Below are positions 20,163 through 27,687 of a stretch of DNA of 64,000 nt, piece after piece. The notes below the pieces were generated by a model, which searched no databases, was not told where the DNA came from, and worked only from the letters and a program-made list of their open reading frames with translations. This DNA is from a virus: positions 124,001 through 188,000 of IMG/VR virus record IMGVR_UViG_3300043411_000942, one strand, 5' to 3'. A program made the translations under genes and the position numbers. Position 1 is the stretch's first letter, and every line of letters starts with the position of its first letter.

Positions 20163-20918
20163 ATGAAAATGAAGCTGAATCAGATTATCGCGGTTGAGAA
20201 GGGTGTTCGTGGTCGAGGAGTGGAGCGACTCACTGGAGTGTACAAGACCCTCCAGCGACAGGACGTTTTTACTGGTCTTCAACGTCGGTATACTCCGATG
20301 AACGATGACGTGGCAACTCCTCAAGGGGAGATGCTCCCTCCGGAAACCAAGAACATCCAGGAGGATGTTCACCTGCTTCTTCAGCAAGTGGCTGAGGCGT
20401 CGAGTGAGATCATCGACGTTACCTGGCAGCGGGACTTGACGAATTGTGTCGCAAAGGCGGATGTGGTTGTGGATGGAAACGTCCTGATCAAGGGAGCCCC
20501 TGTTCCGTTTCTCCTGTCCCTTGAGAAGTACCTCAATGACATTCACAGCGAGGTGAAGAAGATTCCCACGCTGGATGCTAGTGAGAAGTGGACGTTTGAC
20601 TCGCAGCAAGGCTGCTGGGTGTCTGAGGTTACGGAGACGACCCGTACCAAGAAGGTTACGAACGTCCTGGTCCTTCATCCTGCCACGAAGGAGCATCCTG
20701 CTCAAGTGAAGGAAGTCTCGGATGATGTTCGGGTTGGCACTTGGCGTACAACGAAGCAGGCGAAGTCTGTTCCGGTTACCGTGAAGGCTGCCTACCTCTC
20801 CCGAGTGGAGACCCTCCAGAAGGCTGTAAAGTTTGCTCGTGAAGAAGCAAACCAGACGAACGTCGTGGAGGACAATGGGCCAGGAAAGGCGCTTTTCGAG
20901 TACCTCTTCCCCACCTGA
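20163..20918 (+). CDS. conserved phage protein (DUF7873-like)
   Basis: About 251 aa; GGAGAG precedes ATG 20163 and 20169 (the latter is better spaced). The start 'MKMKLNQIIAVEKGVRGRGV', the 'VTWQRDLTNCVAKADVVVDG' block, 'PVPFLLSLEKYLNDI' and 'HPAQVKEVSDDVRVGTW' match a widespread phage/actinobacterial family that I recall as DUF7873. Function unknown; soluble, helical C-terminus with EEAN. Confidence 0.75.
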   Translation: MKMKLNQIIAVEKGVRGRGVERLTGVYKTLQRQDVFTGLQRRYTPMNDDVATPQGEMLPPETKNIQEDVHLLLQQVAEASSEIIDVTWQRDLTNCVAKADVVVDGNVLIKGAPVPFLLSLEKYLNDIHSEVKKIPTLDASEKWTFDSQQGCWVSEVTETTRTKKVTNVLVLHPATKEHPAQVKEVSDDVRVGTWRTTKQAKSVPVTVKAAYLSRVETLQKAVKFAREEANQTNVVEDNGPGKALFEYLFPT

Positions 20919-20997
20919 AAGTTTTGCTTGACCTAGGTTTCGGCCTGAGTTAAGCTGAAAAGTGAGCACTAAGCTCAAGTTGAAGCTGAAGATAACT

Positions 20998-21126
20998 GGT
21001 TGAGTTTTTCGCCGCAAGGTTTGTAGGTTCGAGTCCTACCCCTCCAACCAAGATTCCGAGTACCCACAGGGTGGTTCGGGGTTTTGGTTGGAGGGTGGTG
21101 AAACGGTAAACACAAACGACTCAATC
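20998..21126 (+). tRNA. circularly permuted tRNA-Leu-like gene
   Basis: The 3' half comes first: T-arm GTAGG-TTCGAGT-CCTAC, acceptor CCCTCCA (21040-21046) and encoded ACCA (21047-21050). After a 38-nt spacer with its own hairpin comes the 5' half: TGGAGGG (21089-21095), a perfect 7-bp match to that acceptor, then a Leu-type D-arm GTG/CAC and AACGACTCAATC. The outer strands GGTTGAGT (20998-21005) and ACTCAATC (21119-21126) pair. A weak sigma-70-like promoter (TTGACC, N17, TAAGCT) lies at 20928-20956. An encoded CCA before the 5' half is strong evidence for permutation. Confidence 0.6.
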
Positions 21127-21208
21127 AACACGAGAATTAAGCTATCGCTCAAATCTCGTAAGACATGCAGAGACTCCAATCGAACGGGACCTAAGTAATT
21201 CTCATCAT
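21127..21208. other. intron-like structured segment between permuted tRNAs
   Basis: Outer stem GAGAATTA/TAATTCTC. It contains GCAGAGACTC and later GAACGGGACCTAAG, which resemble the P7/P3 region of cyanobacterial tRNA-Leu group I introns, with a possible P7 partner GAGTCTTT at 21250. Suggestive only; no complete group I core was traced. Confidence 0.3.
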
Positions 21209-21293
21209 GCGAGTTCAAATCTCGCCCGAGCCGCTACTCACGTAAAGTGAGTCTTTCAATCAAGGCTCGGTGGACTAACGGTAAGTCGTTGAG
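21209..21293 (+). tRNA. second circularly permuted tRNA-like gene
   Basis: T-arm GCGAG-TTCAAAT-CTCGC and acceptor 3' strand CCGAGCC (21226-21232) precede the acceptor 5' strand GGCTCGG (21264-21270), a perfect match, followed by D-arm GACT-AACGGTA-AGTC. The 30-nt spacer holds ACTCAC-GTAA-GTGAGT. The 5' half TGAGG (about 21289) can pair with TCTCA before the T-arm (about 21200) as an anticodon stem; the anticodon itself is unresolved. Confidence 0.5.
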
Positions 21294-21392
21294 GCGTCAA
21301 GATAACTAGGGACCTTAAAAGTCTGTGGAGACTCAAAATAAGCATAACAACGTAGGGGAGCCAATCTAGGCTAGTGTTGGTTCCCCGCTTAT
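21294..21392. other. spacer downstream of the permuted tRNAs
   Basis: Contains AGTCT-GTGG-AGACT and AAGATAACTAGGGACC, which shares AGATAACT with the segment just before 20998. Possibly the trailing half of an intron-like element. Confidence 0.3.
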
Positions 21393-21464
<72 letters not shown>

Positions 21465-21466
21465 CA

Positions 21467-22084
21467 ATGAAGTCCAGGTACAGCTTAGCAGGAAAGTTAG
21501 GGGCAGTAGAGTCTGCCAAAACAGCTTCGCTTCGGAAGCAGCAGCGTACTCAAGCCTACGACTTAGAGCCTAAGTTCTGTAAGTACTGTAAACTTCCTAT
21601 TGCTTACGAGCAAAGACGAAATGACTTCTGCGGTCATTCCTGTGCAGCTAGTGTCACTAACAAGGGGGTGAAGAGGTCCAAGCTAAAGCCACCACCTTGT
21701 AGGTTATGCTGTGCCACCTTGAAAAGGAACGCAGCAAAGTTCTGCTCTCACACTTGTCAACAAAAATTTACATACGATGCGTTCGTTATTGCTTGGAAGG
21801 CTGGGGTTGAGGTTGGTGGATCTTGGTCGCATGTCTCTAGGTATGTTCGCAAGTGGTTGATTGAGGAGTTCGGGGAAAAGTGCTCTAAGTGTGGTTGGAG
21901 TGAGCGACATACCGTAACTCAAAGAGTTCCCGTTCAGGTGGACCACATCGACGGAGACCCTAACAATCACAGACCGGAGAATCTTCGGCTGCTTTGCCCT
22001 AACTGCCACAGTCTTACAGCGACCTATGGAGGGTTGAATCGAGGTAGAGGTCGAAAAGAGAGGTACCTCAGCGATTCAGGTTAA
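21467..22084 (+). CDS. HNH endonuclease (homing type)
   Basis: 205 aa from ATG 21467, 2 nt after tRNA-Thr(GGT); the longer frame would cross that tRNA. Zinc knuckles CKYCKL, FCGHSC, CRLCC, FCSHTC, then HNH: CSKCGW, 'VQVDHIDGDPNNHRPENLRL', CPNCHSLTATYG, NRGRGR. Paralogue of 6079 and 17897. Confidence 0.88.
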   Translation: MKSRYSLAGKLGAVESAKTASLRKQQRTQAYDLEPKFCKYCKLPIAYEQRRNDFCGHSCAASVTNKGVKRSKLKPPPCRLCCATLKRNAAKFCSHTCQQKFTYDAFVIAWKAGVEVGGSWSHVSRYVRKWLIEEFGEKCSKCGWSERHTVTQRVPVQVDHIDGDPNNHRPENLRLLCPNCHSLTATYGGLNRGRGRKERYLSDSG

Positions 22085-22227
22085 GGTTCCCACCTCCCGC
22101 TTCGTAGGGTAGGTTAAGCAGGAAGGACCTGCAAAAGTTTAAGCGCCGAGTTAGGCGTAGGTCTTCTCGACTCACACTTCGGTGAGTTGTGAAGTGGTGG
22201 AGGGTGGCCGGGAACGGTCGCCCCTAC
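22085..22227. other. spacer downstream of HNH
   Basis: No ORF or tRNA; includes CTCAC-ACTTCG-GTGAG near 22172. Ends at a terminator. Confidence 0.3.
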
Positions 22228-22260
22228 GGGGCTCAGGTAGACCCTGAGCCCCAATTTTTC
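22228..22260 (+). terminator. Rho-independent terminator
   Basis: Perfect 10-bp stem GGGGCTCAGG-TAGAC-CCTGAGCCCC followed by AATTTTT. Confidence 0.85.
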
Positions 22261-22274
22261 TCCTTGAGGTAGTT

Positions 22275-22550
22275 GTGTGGATTCGATTCTGGTACAAGGT
22301 AAACTGCTCCTCAGGGTCTACCTCAGTAGAGGCAGATTACGCATGGTACGCCACTCGACCTTCGGAGGAGATCTTGGAGGATACCGCAGAGGAGAACGTC
22401 CCCTCCTGGTGTAGAGAGTCTGAGCGTGGTTACCAGTACGGGTACGATGACGTTGAGGTTCTACTTGACCTAGATAGAGCTAGGCTTGTTGCCAGGTATA
22501 CGAGGCAAAAGGCTTACGCGGAAGAGATGCTACGAGTCCTGGGACAATAG
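22275..22550 (+). CDS. hypothetical protein (91 aa)
   Basis: GTG start 22275 after TTGAGG, just beyond a terminator. 'VEADYAWYATRPSEEILEDT' and 'YDDVEVLLDLDRARLVARYT' suggest an alpha/beta protein; no family recognised. The stop overlaps the next tRNA by 9 nt. Confidence 0.65.
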   Translation: MWIRFWYKVNCSSGSTSVEADYAWYATRPSEEILEDTAEENVPSWCRESERGYQYGYDDVEVLLDLDRARLVARYTRQKAYAEEMLRVLGQ

Positions 22551-22613
22551 ATCAATTGGTTAGATCCCCCGGCTCATAACCGGGCTCGTTTCGGTTCGAA
22601 TCCGAATTGTCCT
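22542..22613 (+). tRNA. tRNA with CAT anticodon
   Basis: Acceptor GGACAAT/ATTGTCC, anticodon stem CCCGG/CCGGG with loop CTCATAA, T-loop TTCGAAT. May be lysidine-type Ile or elongator Met. Confidence 0.88.
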
Positions 22614-22633
22614 ACTAGATAGTGTGAAGACTT

Positions 22634-22705
22634 GCGGGTGTAACTCAGTGGTAGAGTTCTTGCTTGCCAAGCAAGTTGTCGAGGGTTCGAATCCCTTCGC
22701 CCGCT
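22634..22705 (+). tRNA. tRNA-Gly (GCC), second copy
   Basis: Acceptor GCGGGTG/CGCCCGC, anticodon stem CTTGC/GCAAG with loop TTGCCAA, T-loop TTCGAAT. Confidence 0.92.
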
Positions 22706-22794
22706 CTAGTGTATCGACCATGCACTATAACATGAGTATAGGTTGGCAGTGTAACCTACATGTGAACCGAATCTAGATCGGAAAACTGCCCAAT

Positions 22795-22866
22795 GCGGGT
22801 GTAACTCAGTGGTAGAGTGCTGCCTTCCCAAGGCAGTTGTCGAGGGTTCGACCCCCTTCGCCCGCT
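22795..22866 (+). tRNA. tRNA-Gly (CCC)
   Basis: Same acceptor and D-arm as the 22634 gene, anticodon stem CTGCC/GGCAG with loop TTCCCAA; an evident duplication with anticodon shift. Confidence 0.92.
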
Positions 22867-22869
22867 CGA

Positions 22870-23079
22870 ATGAAACAGGAACACACGAAGGCACCGGACC
22901 CTCAACGGTACGAAAAGTTTAAGGCCAGACTCGATTGGTGGTTCATCCTTTCGAGGCATGCTTCAATCATCATCGTGGTGCTAGGTACTCTGTACCTAGC
23001 TCACGCTTTGGCCGATGGCCGTCTGGAAGTGTTTAGACTTACGAAGGAAAATCAACAATTACGTGAAAAGTGTCACTGA
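22870..23079 (+). CDS. small membrane protein (69 aa)
   Basis: ATG 22870, 3 nt after tRNA-Gly. Basic N-terminus, one transmembrane segment 'ASIIIVVLGTLYLAHALA' (about residues 31-48), then a short helical tail. Topology resembles small phage inner-membrane proteins; function unknown. Confidence 0.6.
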   Translation: MKQEHTKAPDPQRYEKFKARLDWWFILSRHASIIIVVLGTLYLAHALADGRLEVFRLTKENQQLREKCH

Positions 23080-23084
23080 TACCT

Positions 23085-23156
23085 GTCGAGATGGCTGAAT
23101 GGTAAAGCGTGGAGCTGCAACCTCCATTTTCATCGGTTCGATTCCGATTCTCGACT
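23085..23156 (+). tRNA. tRNA-Cys (GCA)
   Basis: Acceptor GTCGAGA/TCTCGAC, anticodon stem TGGAG/CTCCA with loop CTGCAAC, T-loop TTCGATT. Confidence 0.92.
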
Positions 23157-23162
23157 CTCTTT

Positions 23163-23236
23163 GCCCTTGTGGTCTAACGGATTAAGGCACGACACTTCTA
23201 ATGTCGAAGATGGGAGTTCGATTCTCTCCAAGGGTG
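23163..23236 (+). tRNA. tRNA-Arg (TCT)
   Basis: Acceptor GCCCTTG/CAAGGGT, anticodon stem CGACA/TGTCG with loop CTTCTAA, T-loop TTCGATT. Confidence 0.92.
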
Positions 23237-23260
23237 CTATAGTGCAGTGCGGGTGTATTT

Positions 23261-23333
23261 ACCCTTGTAGCTCAACAGACAGAGCAGGTGGCTTCGAACC
23301 ACAAGGTTGTAGGTGCAATTCCTACCAAGGGTA
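23261..23333 (+). tRNA. tRNA-Arg (TCG)
   Basis: Acceptor ACCCTTG/CAAGGGT, anticodon stem GTGG/CCAC with loop CTTCGAA, T-loop TGCAATT (T55 changed to G). Confidence 0.85.
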
Positions 23334-23364
23334 CTAAGGTTCTACTTGTCAACGGACGGTTAGT

Positions 23365-23766
23365 ATGGCCTACTCCTATGACCGTCGTGTTGCTGCTGGT
23401 CGTGTGACCTTCAAACCGTTTAGTCGAATAGACCCCAACGGTGGTATGGGCTCATCTAAGGTCCTACTGGATGGCGTTGTTGTGGCTTACATCGAACGCG
23501 ATGTGGTTATGGAGTCTGTTGGAGTGATGCAGAAGAAGTACACGGTTAGAGCGTACGTTCCTACCTTGCAGGGGCCAATAGGTTACTTACCAGGGTCAGA
23601 TCTGTTCGAGGATAAAGAGTACCCAGACCTCTCGGAAGTGAAGCGACTCCTTACTGCGTTCCTCAGTAAGATTCCTGAGGTGGTCCCAGAGATCTACACC
23701 CTCTACTGGGCCAAGAAGATTAACTCCACTGAGTGGAAAGACCGTGTCCTGGATGCCTGTAAATGA
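23365..23766 (+). CDS. hypothetical protein (133 aa)
   Basis: Soluble alpha/beta protein with 'SSKVLLDGVVVAYIERDVVM' and a helical C-terminus. No family recognised. Its stop overlaps the next start (ATGA), so the two genes are coupled. Confidence 0.7.
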   Translation: MAYSYDRRVAAGRVTFKPFSRIDPNGGMGSSKVLLDGVVVAYIERDVVMESVGVMQKKYTVRAYVPTLQGPIGYLPGSDLFEDKEYPDLSEVKRLLTAFLSKIPEVVPEIYTLYWAKKINSTEWKDRVLDACK

Positions 23767-24278
23767 CCACTAAGCCCTTTGACCCGAAGTTGGACCCGAA
23801 GGTTACTCTAGCCCAAGCTCAAGAGATTCTCCGAGAGCATGCCATGAAGGGGAAGGGTGCGGTCTGCCCTTGTTGTCGGCAAGTTGTGCAGATCGACAGG
23901 AAGTCCATTACATCCTCGATGGCGTACGCTCTCATGGTTCTCTTTCGAGAGAAGACCTTGGAGTGGGTAAGCGTAGCGAAGTACCTGGGTGACATGCAAA
24001 AGTTAGGCTCTCTGAGTAAGGGGGGCGACTGGGCTAGGCTTTGCTACTGGGGCCTCCTCAAGGAGCAAGAAGGTAAGTCTGCTAAAAAAGGCTACTACCA
24101 GCTGACTGAAAAGGGTAAGCTCTTTGCGAGTGGTCAGGTAAAGGTACCTAAAACAGCTCTCTTCTATGACGGGCGCTTGCTAGGCTTCGCCCCAGGAGAC
24201 ACCTCTATCCAAGAGTGCCTTGGGGATCTTGACCACGCGAGCTTACTGGAAGGTAAGTTCTTGCAATTTGCGGTGTGA
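23763..24278 (+). CDS. zinc-finger/winged-helix-like phage protein (171 aa)
   Basis: N-terminal half has a CPCC knuckle ('GAVCPCCRQVVQIDRKSI'); the centre 'WARLCYWGLLKEQEG' and 'KKGYYQLTEKGKLFASGQVK' resembles a winged-helix of the type found in phage transcription-associated proteins. DNA-binding role inferred. Confidence 0.65.
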   Translation: MTTKPFDPKLDPKVTLAQAQEILREHAMKGKGAVCPCCRQVVQIDRKSITSSMAYALMVLFREKTLEWVSVAKYLGDMQKLGSLSKGGDWARLCYWGLLKEQEGKSAKKGYYQLTEKGKLFASGQVKVPKTALFYDGRLLGFAPGDTSIQECLGDLDHASLLEGKFLQFAV

Positions 24279-24354
24279 CTTTTTTCGAGGGTGTTTGTCG
24301 ATTGTGGTTGAAGAAGTTCCAGCTACTACGTACTAGTAGTAGAGGTGAATTTTT

Positions 24355-25167
24355 ATGACTCGAAAGACAATTGCATTCTTGTTTACGGTACTCGGGGTTG
24401 CGCTCGTGGTTGCGTGCTCTTCCAACCCTGTTGTTCAGGTAGGTGGAGGTCAGGACCCACCACTGACCCTAGACTCTGTGGAGGGTGGAGGGTCGCCTGA
24501 GGGGTCAGTGCCTCCTCCGGATGCGGGGACCTCAGACGCCAACCCAGAAGACTCAAGCGTAGATAGCTCTCCTGACGCTGCTACTGACGGCCCCATCTCG
24601 GATTCGGCTACCGATAGCTCTCCTGACGCTGCTGACAGCGCTTCTGCTTCAGATGGAGGTGCTGACAGTGGGGATGCGGCTCCTGTTTGTACGGTGGGTG
24701 ACACTCAGTGTGTGGGTAAAGTACCTCAGACTTGCGAAGGGGTGGATGGGGGAGTGGCTTGGAAAAGTCAGGCTGCTTGCTCATTTGACTGCTTGGATGG
24801 TCGATGTATTGAGTGCAATCGTGGAGCCGATTGCACCCTACCTTCTGCCCCCTTCTGTGTTGATGGTGCTTGTCGTGAGTGTAACCCTGGTAGTTTGAGG
24901 TTTAGTAGTGTGGGGCAGAATCGTCAGAAGTGTATGGGTGGAGCATGGGAGGTAATTGAGATTTGCCCCTTTGCTTGCCTACCCTCTTCTGTTCGGTGTG
25001 ACGGGAATTGTGTTCCAGGGACTCGTAGGTGTAACCCAGATAAGGTAGATAATGGAGGAGTCTTCTTAGACTCTACCCAAGAGTGTGACCAAGGTGTGTG
25101 GGTGGAGCAACTACGGTGCAACCGTGGCTCCTCTTGTGACATCGCTCGGGTGGTCTGCCTCCCGTAA
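24355..25167 (+). CDS. secreted Cys-rich lipoprotein of Myxococcota type
   Basis: 270 aa. Signal peptide with lipobox VACSS (Cys about residue 21), then a ~75-residue Asp/Ser/Pro/Ala-rich linker (SSVDSSPDAATDGP), then repeats of ~45 residues with paired cysteines (TQCVGKVPQTCEGVDGGVAW...CSFDCLDGRC; RRCNPDKV...ECDQGVWV). This architecture is abundant in Polyangia/Myxococcota lipoproteins and rare elsewhere, in my experience. Probably a surface protein acquired from the host (superinfection exclusion or lysis aid; inference). Confidence 0.8.
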   Translation: MTRKTIAFLFTVLGVALVVACSSNPVVQVGGGQDPPLTLDSVEGGGSPEGSVPPPDAGTSDANPEDSSVDSSPDAATDGPISDSATDSSPDAADSASASDGGADSGDAAPVCTVGDTQCVGKVPQTCEGVDGGVAWKSQAACSFDCLDGRCIECNRGADCTLPSAPFCVDGACRECNPGSLRFSSVGQNRQKCMGGAWEVIEICPFACLPSSVRCDGNCVPGTRRCNPDKVDNGGVFLDSTQECDQGVWVEQLRCNRGSSCDIARVVCLP

Positions 25168-25217
25168 GTCTCTCATGAGGTCTTTAGCTAGTATTCCTTT
25201 TATCATTCAATGTAATC

Positions 25218-25463
25218 ATGAAGTTCGCTCCAGCTGAAGACCGTAAGGGCCGCTCTCTAAACCCAGGAGACAAGGTCAGGTTCAAGACTTACCCTCGTGG
25301 GGATGCGGAGGGTGTTGTCATTGTGAGCTTGCGAGCGATGGAGGTCATGCCTGATGGCTCTACTCTCCCCGCACTTGCCATCGAGGTTGAGGGTGGTCGT
25401 TCCTACGGAATGCCGTCCCCAAAGGGTGTACTAAAGCTAGCCTACGACTACGATCGTCGATGA
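25218..25463 (+). CDS. hypothetical protein (81 aa)
   Basis: ATG 25218; begins MKFAPAEDRKGRSLNPGDKV. 'NPGDKVRFKTYPRGDAEGVV' suggests a small SH3-like/KOW-like barrel, as in the 2908 gene. No family recognised. Confidence 0.65.
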   Translation: MKFAPAEDRKGRSLNPGDKVRFKTYPRGDAEGVVIVSLRAMEVMPDGSTLPALAIEVEGGRSYGMPSPKGVLKLAYDYDRR

Positions 25464-25501
25464 CTTACGGGTCCTTAGCTACTACCTGTAAAGTAGCTTA
25501 C

Positions 25502-25574
25502 GTGCTCATAGCCTAATGGATGAGGCAACAGTCTACGAAGCTGTATTATGTAGGTTCGAGTCCTACTGAGCACA
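25502..25574 (+). tRNA. tRNA-Arg (ACG)
   Basis: Acceptor GTGCTCA/TGAGCAC, anticodon stem ACAGT/GCTGT with loop CTACGAA, T-loop TTCGAGT. Normal bacterial A34, read after deamination by host TadA. Confidence 0.92.
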
Positions 25575-25619
25575 CAAATTGTTGTGGGATTAGATGTAGA
25601 CCCGGTGTAGAGAACTCCC

Positions 25620-26033
25620 ATGAGTGATCCGAAGCCTTTGCGTATCTCGTTCGACATAGGGGGCGTACTCTCAAAGTACCCCACGATCTTTCGGCCGATG
25701 GTTGCCGCCCTTCAAAAGGGTGGTGCAGAGGTCTTCGTCCTCACGGATATGCACGATCACGCCCAGAGTTGTCGGTTCGTGCAAGGCAACGGCTATGACA
25801 TCCCGGCCGAGCGCATCCTCAACGCCGACTACAAGGAGCATGGCGAGGAGTGCAAGGCTGTAGTCATCGAGAAACACTTGATCGACATCCATGTCGATGA
25901 CTTTCCTGGTTACTGCGCCCACACCAAGGCATTGTCCCTCTTCACATGGCCGAACCCAGAACTCCCTTACTATCACGATGATTTCAAGACGGACGGGTCT
26001 GAGGGAGACTTCGGGAGGCGGCGAAAGCGATGA
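25620..26033 (+). CDS. HAD-like hydrolase
   Basis: 137 aa. N-terminal 'ISFDIGGVLSKYP' is a HAD motif I (nucleophile D12; second Asp changed to Gly-Gly as in several small phage HADs), with 'VFVLTDMHDH' as motif II and 'IDIHVDDFPGYC' near motif IV. Single compact domain; substrate unknown. Confidence 0.65.
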   Translation: MSDPKPLRISFDIGGVLSKYPTIFRPMVAALQKGGAEVFVLTDMHDHAQSCRFVQGNGYDIPAERILNADYKEHGEECKAVVIEKHLIDIHVDDFPGYCAHTKALSLFTWPNPELPYYHDDFKTDGSEGDFGRRRKR

Positions 26034-26067
26034 GCGGCTGATATCAAGGGTGGCAGCGAGAACTTAC

Positions 26068-26295
26068 ATGCAATTCATCAAAATCACGAATGCAGATAAC
26101 CGGCACGGGCTCCCTTTGGGTGCTGTAGGGGTGCGTACCCCAGAGGGTGGGCCAGCATGGGCACGAGTTATGATGCTCCGCCCACGTCGTCGAGCTTACT
26201 ACCTGAGCGAACGTGACATTGTAGACGTTGAAAGGCCAACGGACCTAACGACGGAAGAAGTTTTTGTTGTGGACAACACCAACTGGGGTATCTGA
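26068..26295 (+). CDS. hypothetical protein (75 aa)
   Basis: ATG 26068; an upstream in-frame start would overlap the HAD gene. Sequence MQFIKITNADNRHGLPLGAV...; no family recognised. Confidence 0.6.
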   Translation: MQFIKITNADNRHGLPLGAVGVRTPEGGPAWARVMMLRPRRRAYYLSERDIVDVERPTDLTTEEVFVVDNTNWGI

Positions 26296-26305
26296 GTGTG
26301 TACTA

Positions 26306-26374
26306 CGCGGTAACCATAGGATGGACGGGCCTTTCATACGGGCTTCGGTTGAAGTTCGAATCTTCTTACCGCGA
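26306..26374 (+). tRNA. tRNA with CAT anticodon (fourth or fifth CAT gene)
   Basis: Acceptor CGCGGTA/TACCGCG, short D-arm CCA/TGG, anticodon loop TTCATAC, T-loop TTCGAAT. Short overall (69 nt); identity uncertain. Confidence 0.65.
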
Positions 26375-26387
26375 CAATTGCTAGGGG

Positions 26388-26603
26388 GTGTCTGTGAGCA
26401 TCAAAGTCGGAGATAAGGTCTGCCGTAAGTCCCACCCAGAGATGACCGTTACGAGAATCGTGGATTTCGGGGTTCTTATGGCGGAGTGTACGTGGTTTCG
26501 AAGTCTCGTACACCCACCACACCGTGCGTTGTTCGACATTACCACCCTACAAGTCGTTGTAGAGCCAGAGACCTCGTTTACCCGATGGTTGCCTCTGCGA
26601 TAA
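26388..26603 (+). CDS. hypothetical protein (71 aa)
   Basis: GTG start (26388 or 26394). 'IKVGDKVCRKSHPEMTVTRI' is a small barrel start like other GDKV proteins in this region. No family recognised. Confidence 0.55.
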   Translation: MSVSIKVGDKVCRKSHPEMTVTRIVDFGVLMAECTWFRSLVHPPHRALFDITTLQVVVEPETSFTRWLPLR

Positions 26604-26608
26604 AATCT

Positions 26609-26636
26609 GGTTAAGCCTTCCTGACCGGTGTACGTA
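26609..26636 (+). promoter_or_regulatory. phage promoter-like motif (GGTTAA-N16-TACGTA)
   Basis: GGTTAA 26609-26614, TACGTA 26631-26636, 8 nt before ATG 26645; leaderless transcript likely. Confidence 0.65.
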
Positions 26637-26644
26637 GGTAGGGC

Positions 26645-26872
26645 ATGGACATCACGAAGATCACTTGCAGCCAAGCAGCGAAACTCCTCTACTTCACGGA
26701 GAACGGCACGGATAAGCCTACGCGGGAGATTGCCTTCACCCTGGCTGCGTTTGGCGAGGTCCCGCTTCCTGAGGTCCTTGTGGAGCGGTACGATTGGGAG
26801 CGCATGAACTCAAACTTTGAGCGGCAAGTTCAAAGGGACTCGCAAATGCGAGCTGCGGAAGGTACTCCGTGA
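26645..26872 (+). CDS. hypothetical protein (75 aa)
   Basis: ATG 8 nt after the promoter-like motif. Helical protein starting MDITKITCSQAAKLLYFTEN; the SQAAKLL stretch could be HTH-like but is too short to call. Its last codons overlap the next gene by 4 nt. Confidence 0.65.
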   Translation: MDITKITCSQAAKLLYFTENGTDKPTREIAFTLAAFGEVPLPEVLVERYDWERMNSNFERQVQRDSQMRAAEGTP

Positions 26873-27075
26873 AAATCATCCCCTACGTTCTCGTCGCTGT
26901 TACGTTACTTGCCATCCTCTTTTCTTTCCCCCTCTCGTGTACAAACGACCCAGATTCTCATCGAACTCTGGAGAGTTCTGGGTACACTGACATCGCACTT
27001 GAGGGTTACGATTGGTTCGCCTGCGGTAAGGACGACGCCTACCACACGAAGTTTACTGCCATGGTTAAAGAGTAG
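26869..27075 (+). CDS. small lipoprotein (68 aa)
   Basis: GTG start. Signal peptide 'IPYVLVAVTLLAILFSF' with lipobox PLSC; mature part CTNDPDSHRTLESSGYTDIALEGYDWF with a CGKDD motif. Small phage lipoproteins of the 'GYxWFxCGxDDxYxTxFxA' type are common and unassigned; a superinfection-exclusion role is possible (inference). Confidence 0.65.
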   Translation: MKIIPYVLVAVTLLAILFSFPLSCTNDPDSHRTLESSGYTDIALEGYDWFACGKDDAYHTKFTAMVKE

Positions 27076-27163
27076 GAGGTCTGAGACGTAGTAGAGGTGA
27101 GAGAGGCTTAGGGTATCGAAGAGTGAGACTTACCTACTTGCGTAGACTTGTAAGTCGTGTTAT

Positions 27164-27235
27164 GCTCCTGTAGATCAATGGTAGATTGCCGCTTTTACAA
27201 GGCGGATGTCGGGGGTTCGATTCCCTCCGGGAGTA
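27164..27235 (+). tRNA. tRNA-Val (TAC)
   Basis: Acceptor GCTCCTG/CGGGAGT with G-U ends, anticodon stem CCGCT/GGCGG with loop TTTACAA, T-arm GGGGG-TTCGATT-CCCTC. Confidence 0.88.
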
Positions 27236-27241
27236 CTGAAG

Positions 27242-27679
27242 TTGGAAAAAATCTGCCCTAAGTGTAAGCTTTCCAAGGCGTTAGCTGAGTTCCACTGGAG
27301 GAATAAAGCTAAGGGTACTCGACAAGTGTGGTGTAAGCCTTGTGCAATTGGGGCTCGTGTTAACCACTACAAGAAAAATAAGCCTCGTTACCACACCTAC
27401 AACATCGAACGTCGTCGAGACCTTCTTACTAAGGTGTACTCCTACTTGGAGGGGAAAAGCTGTCAGGATTGCCCAGAATCTAACCCTATTGTGCTGGAAT
27501 TCGATCATGTTCGAGGGGTGAAGCTTGCTGGGGTAACTGTACTGGCTAACCGAAATTCCAGTTGGGAAAAGATCCAGAAGGAGATACAGAAGTGCGAGGT
27601 AGTTTGCGCTAACTGTCATCGTAAACGTACTGCGGAGCGTGCTGGGTGGACTAGGTCTGTCCCAAAGATTGAAGTGTAA
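27242..27679 (+). CDS. HNH endonuclease (small)
   Basis: About 145 aa. The start is probably TTG 27242, just after tRNA-Val, since the longer frame from 27206 lies in the tRNA. N-terminal knuckle ICPKCKLSKALAEFHW, WCKPCA, then 'CQDCPESNPIVLEFDHVRG' (D-H of the HNH) and C-terminal 'CEVVCANCHRKRTAER'. Small HNH of the phage type, different from the 6079 family. Confidence 0.8.
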   Translation: MEKICPKCKLSKALAEFHWRNKAKGTRQVWCKPCAIGARVNHYKKNKPRYHTYNIERRRDLLTKVYSYLEGKSCQDCPESNPIVLEFDHVRGVKLAGVTVLANRNSSWEKIQKEIQKCEVVCANCHRKRTAERAGWTRSVPKIEV

Positions 27680-27687
27680 GTGTGTTT

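Noticed and set aside
20148-21017. 289-codon minus-strand frame opposite the 20163 gene
   Set aside because: No family similarity and it would run through a permuted tRNA; the plus-strand protein is a known phage family.
21127-21263. A complete group I intron
   Set aside because: Only P7/P3-like strings were found. A P1, the G-binding context and P4-P6 were not traced, so it is kept only as resemblance.
22837-22869. Upstream start for the small membrane protein
   Set aside because: It lies inside tRNA-Gly(CCC); ATG 22870 avoids it. The same reasoning was used for 17162, 17527, 21467 and 27242.
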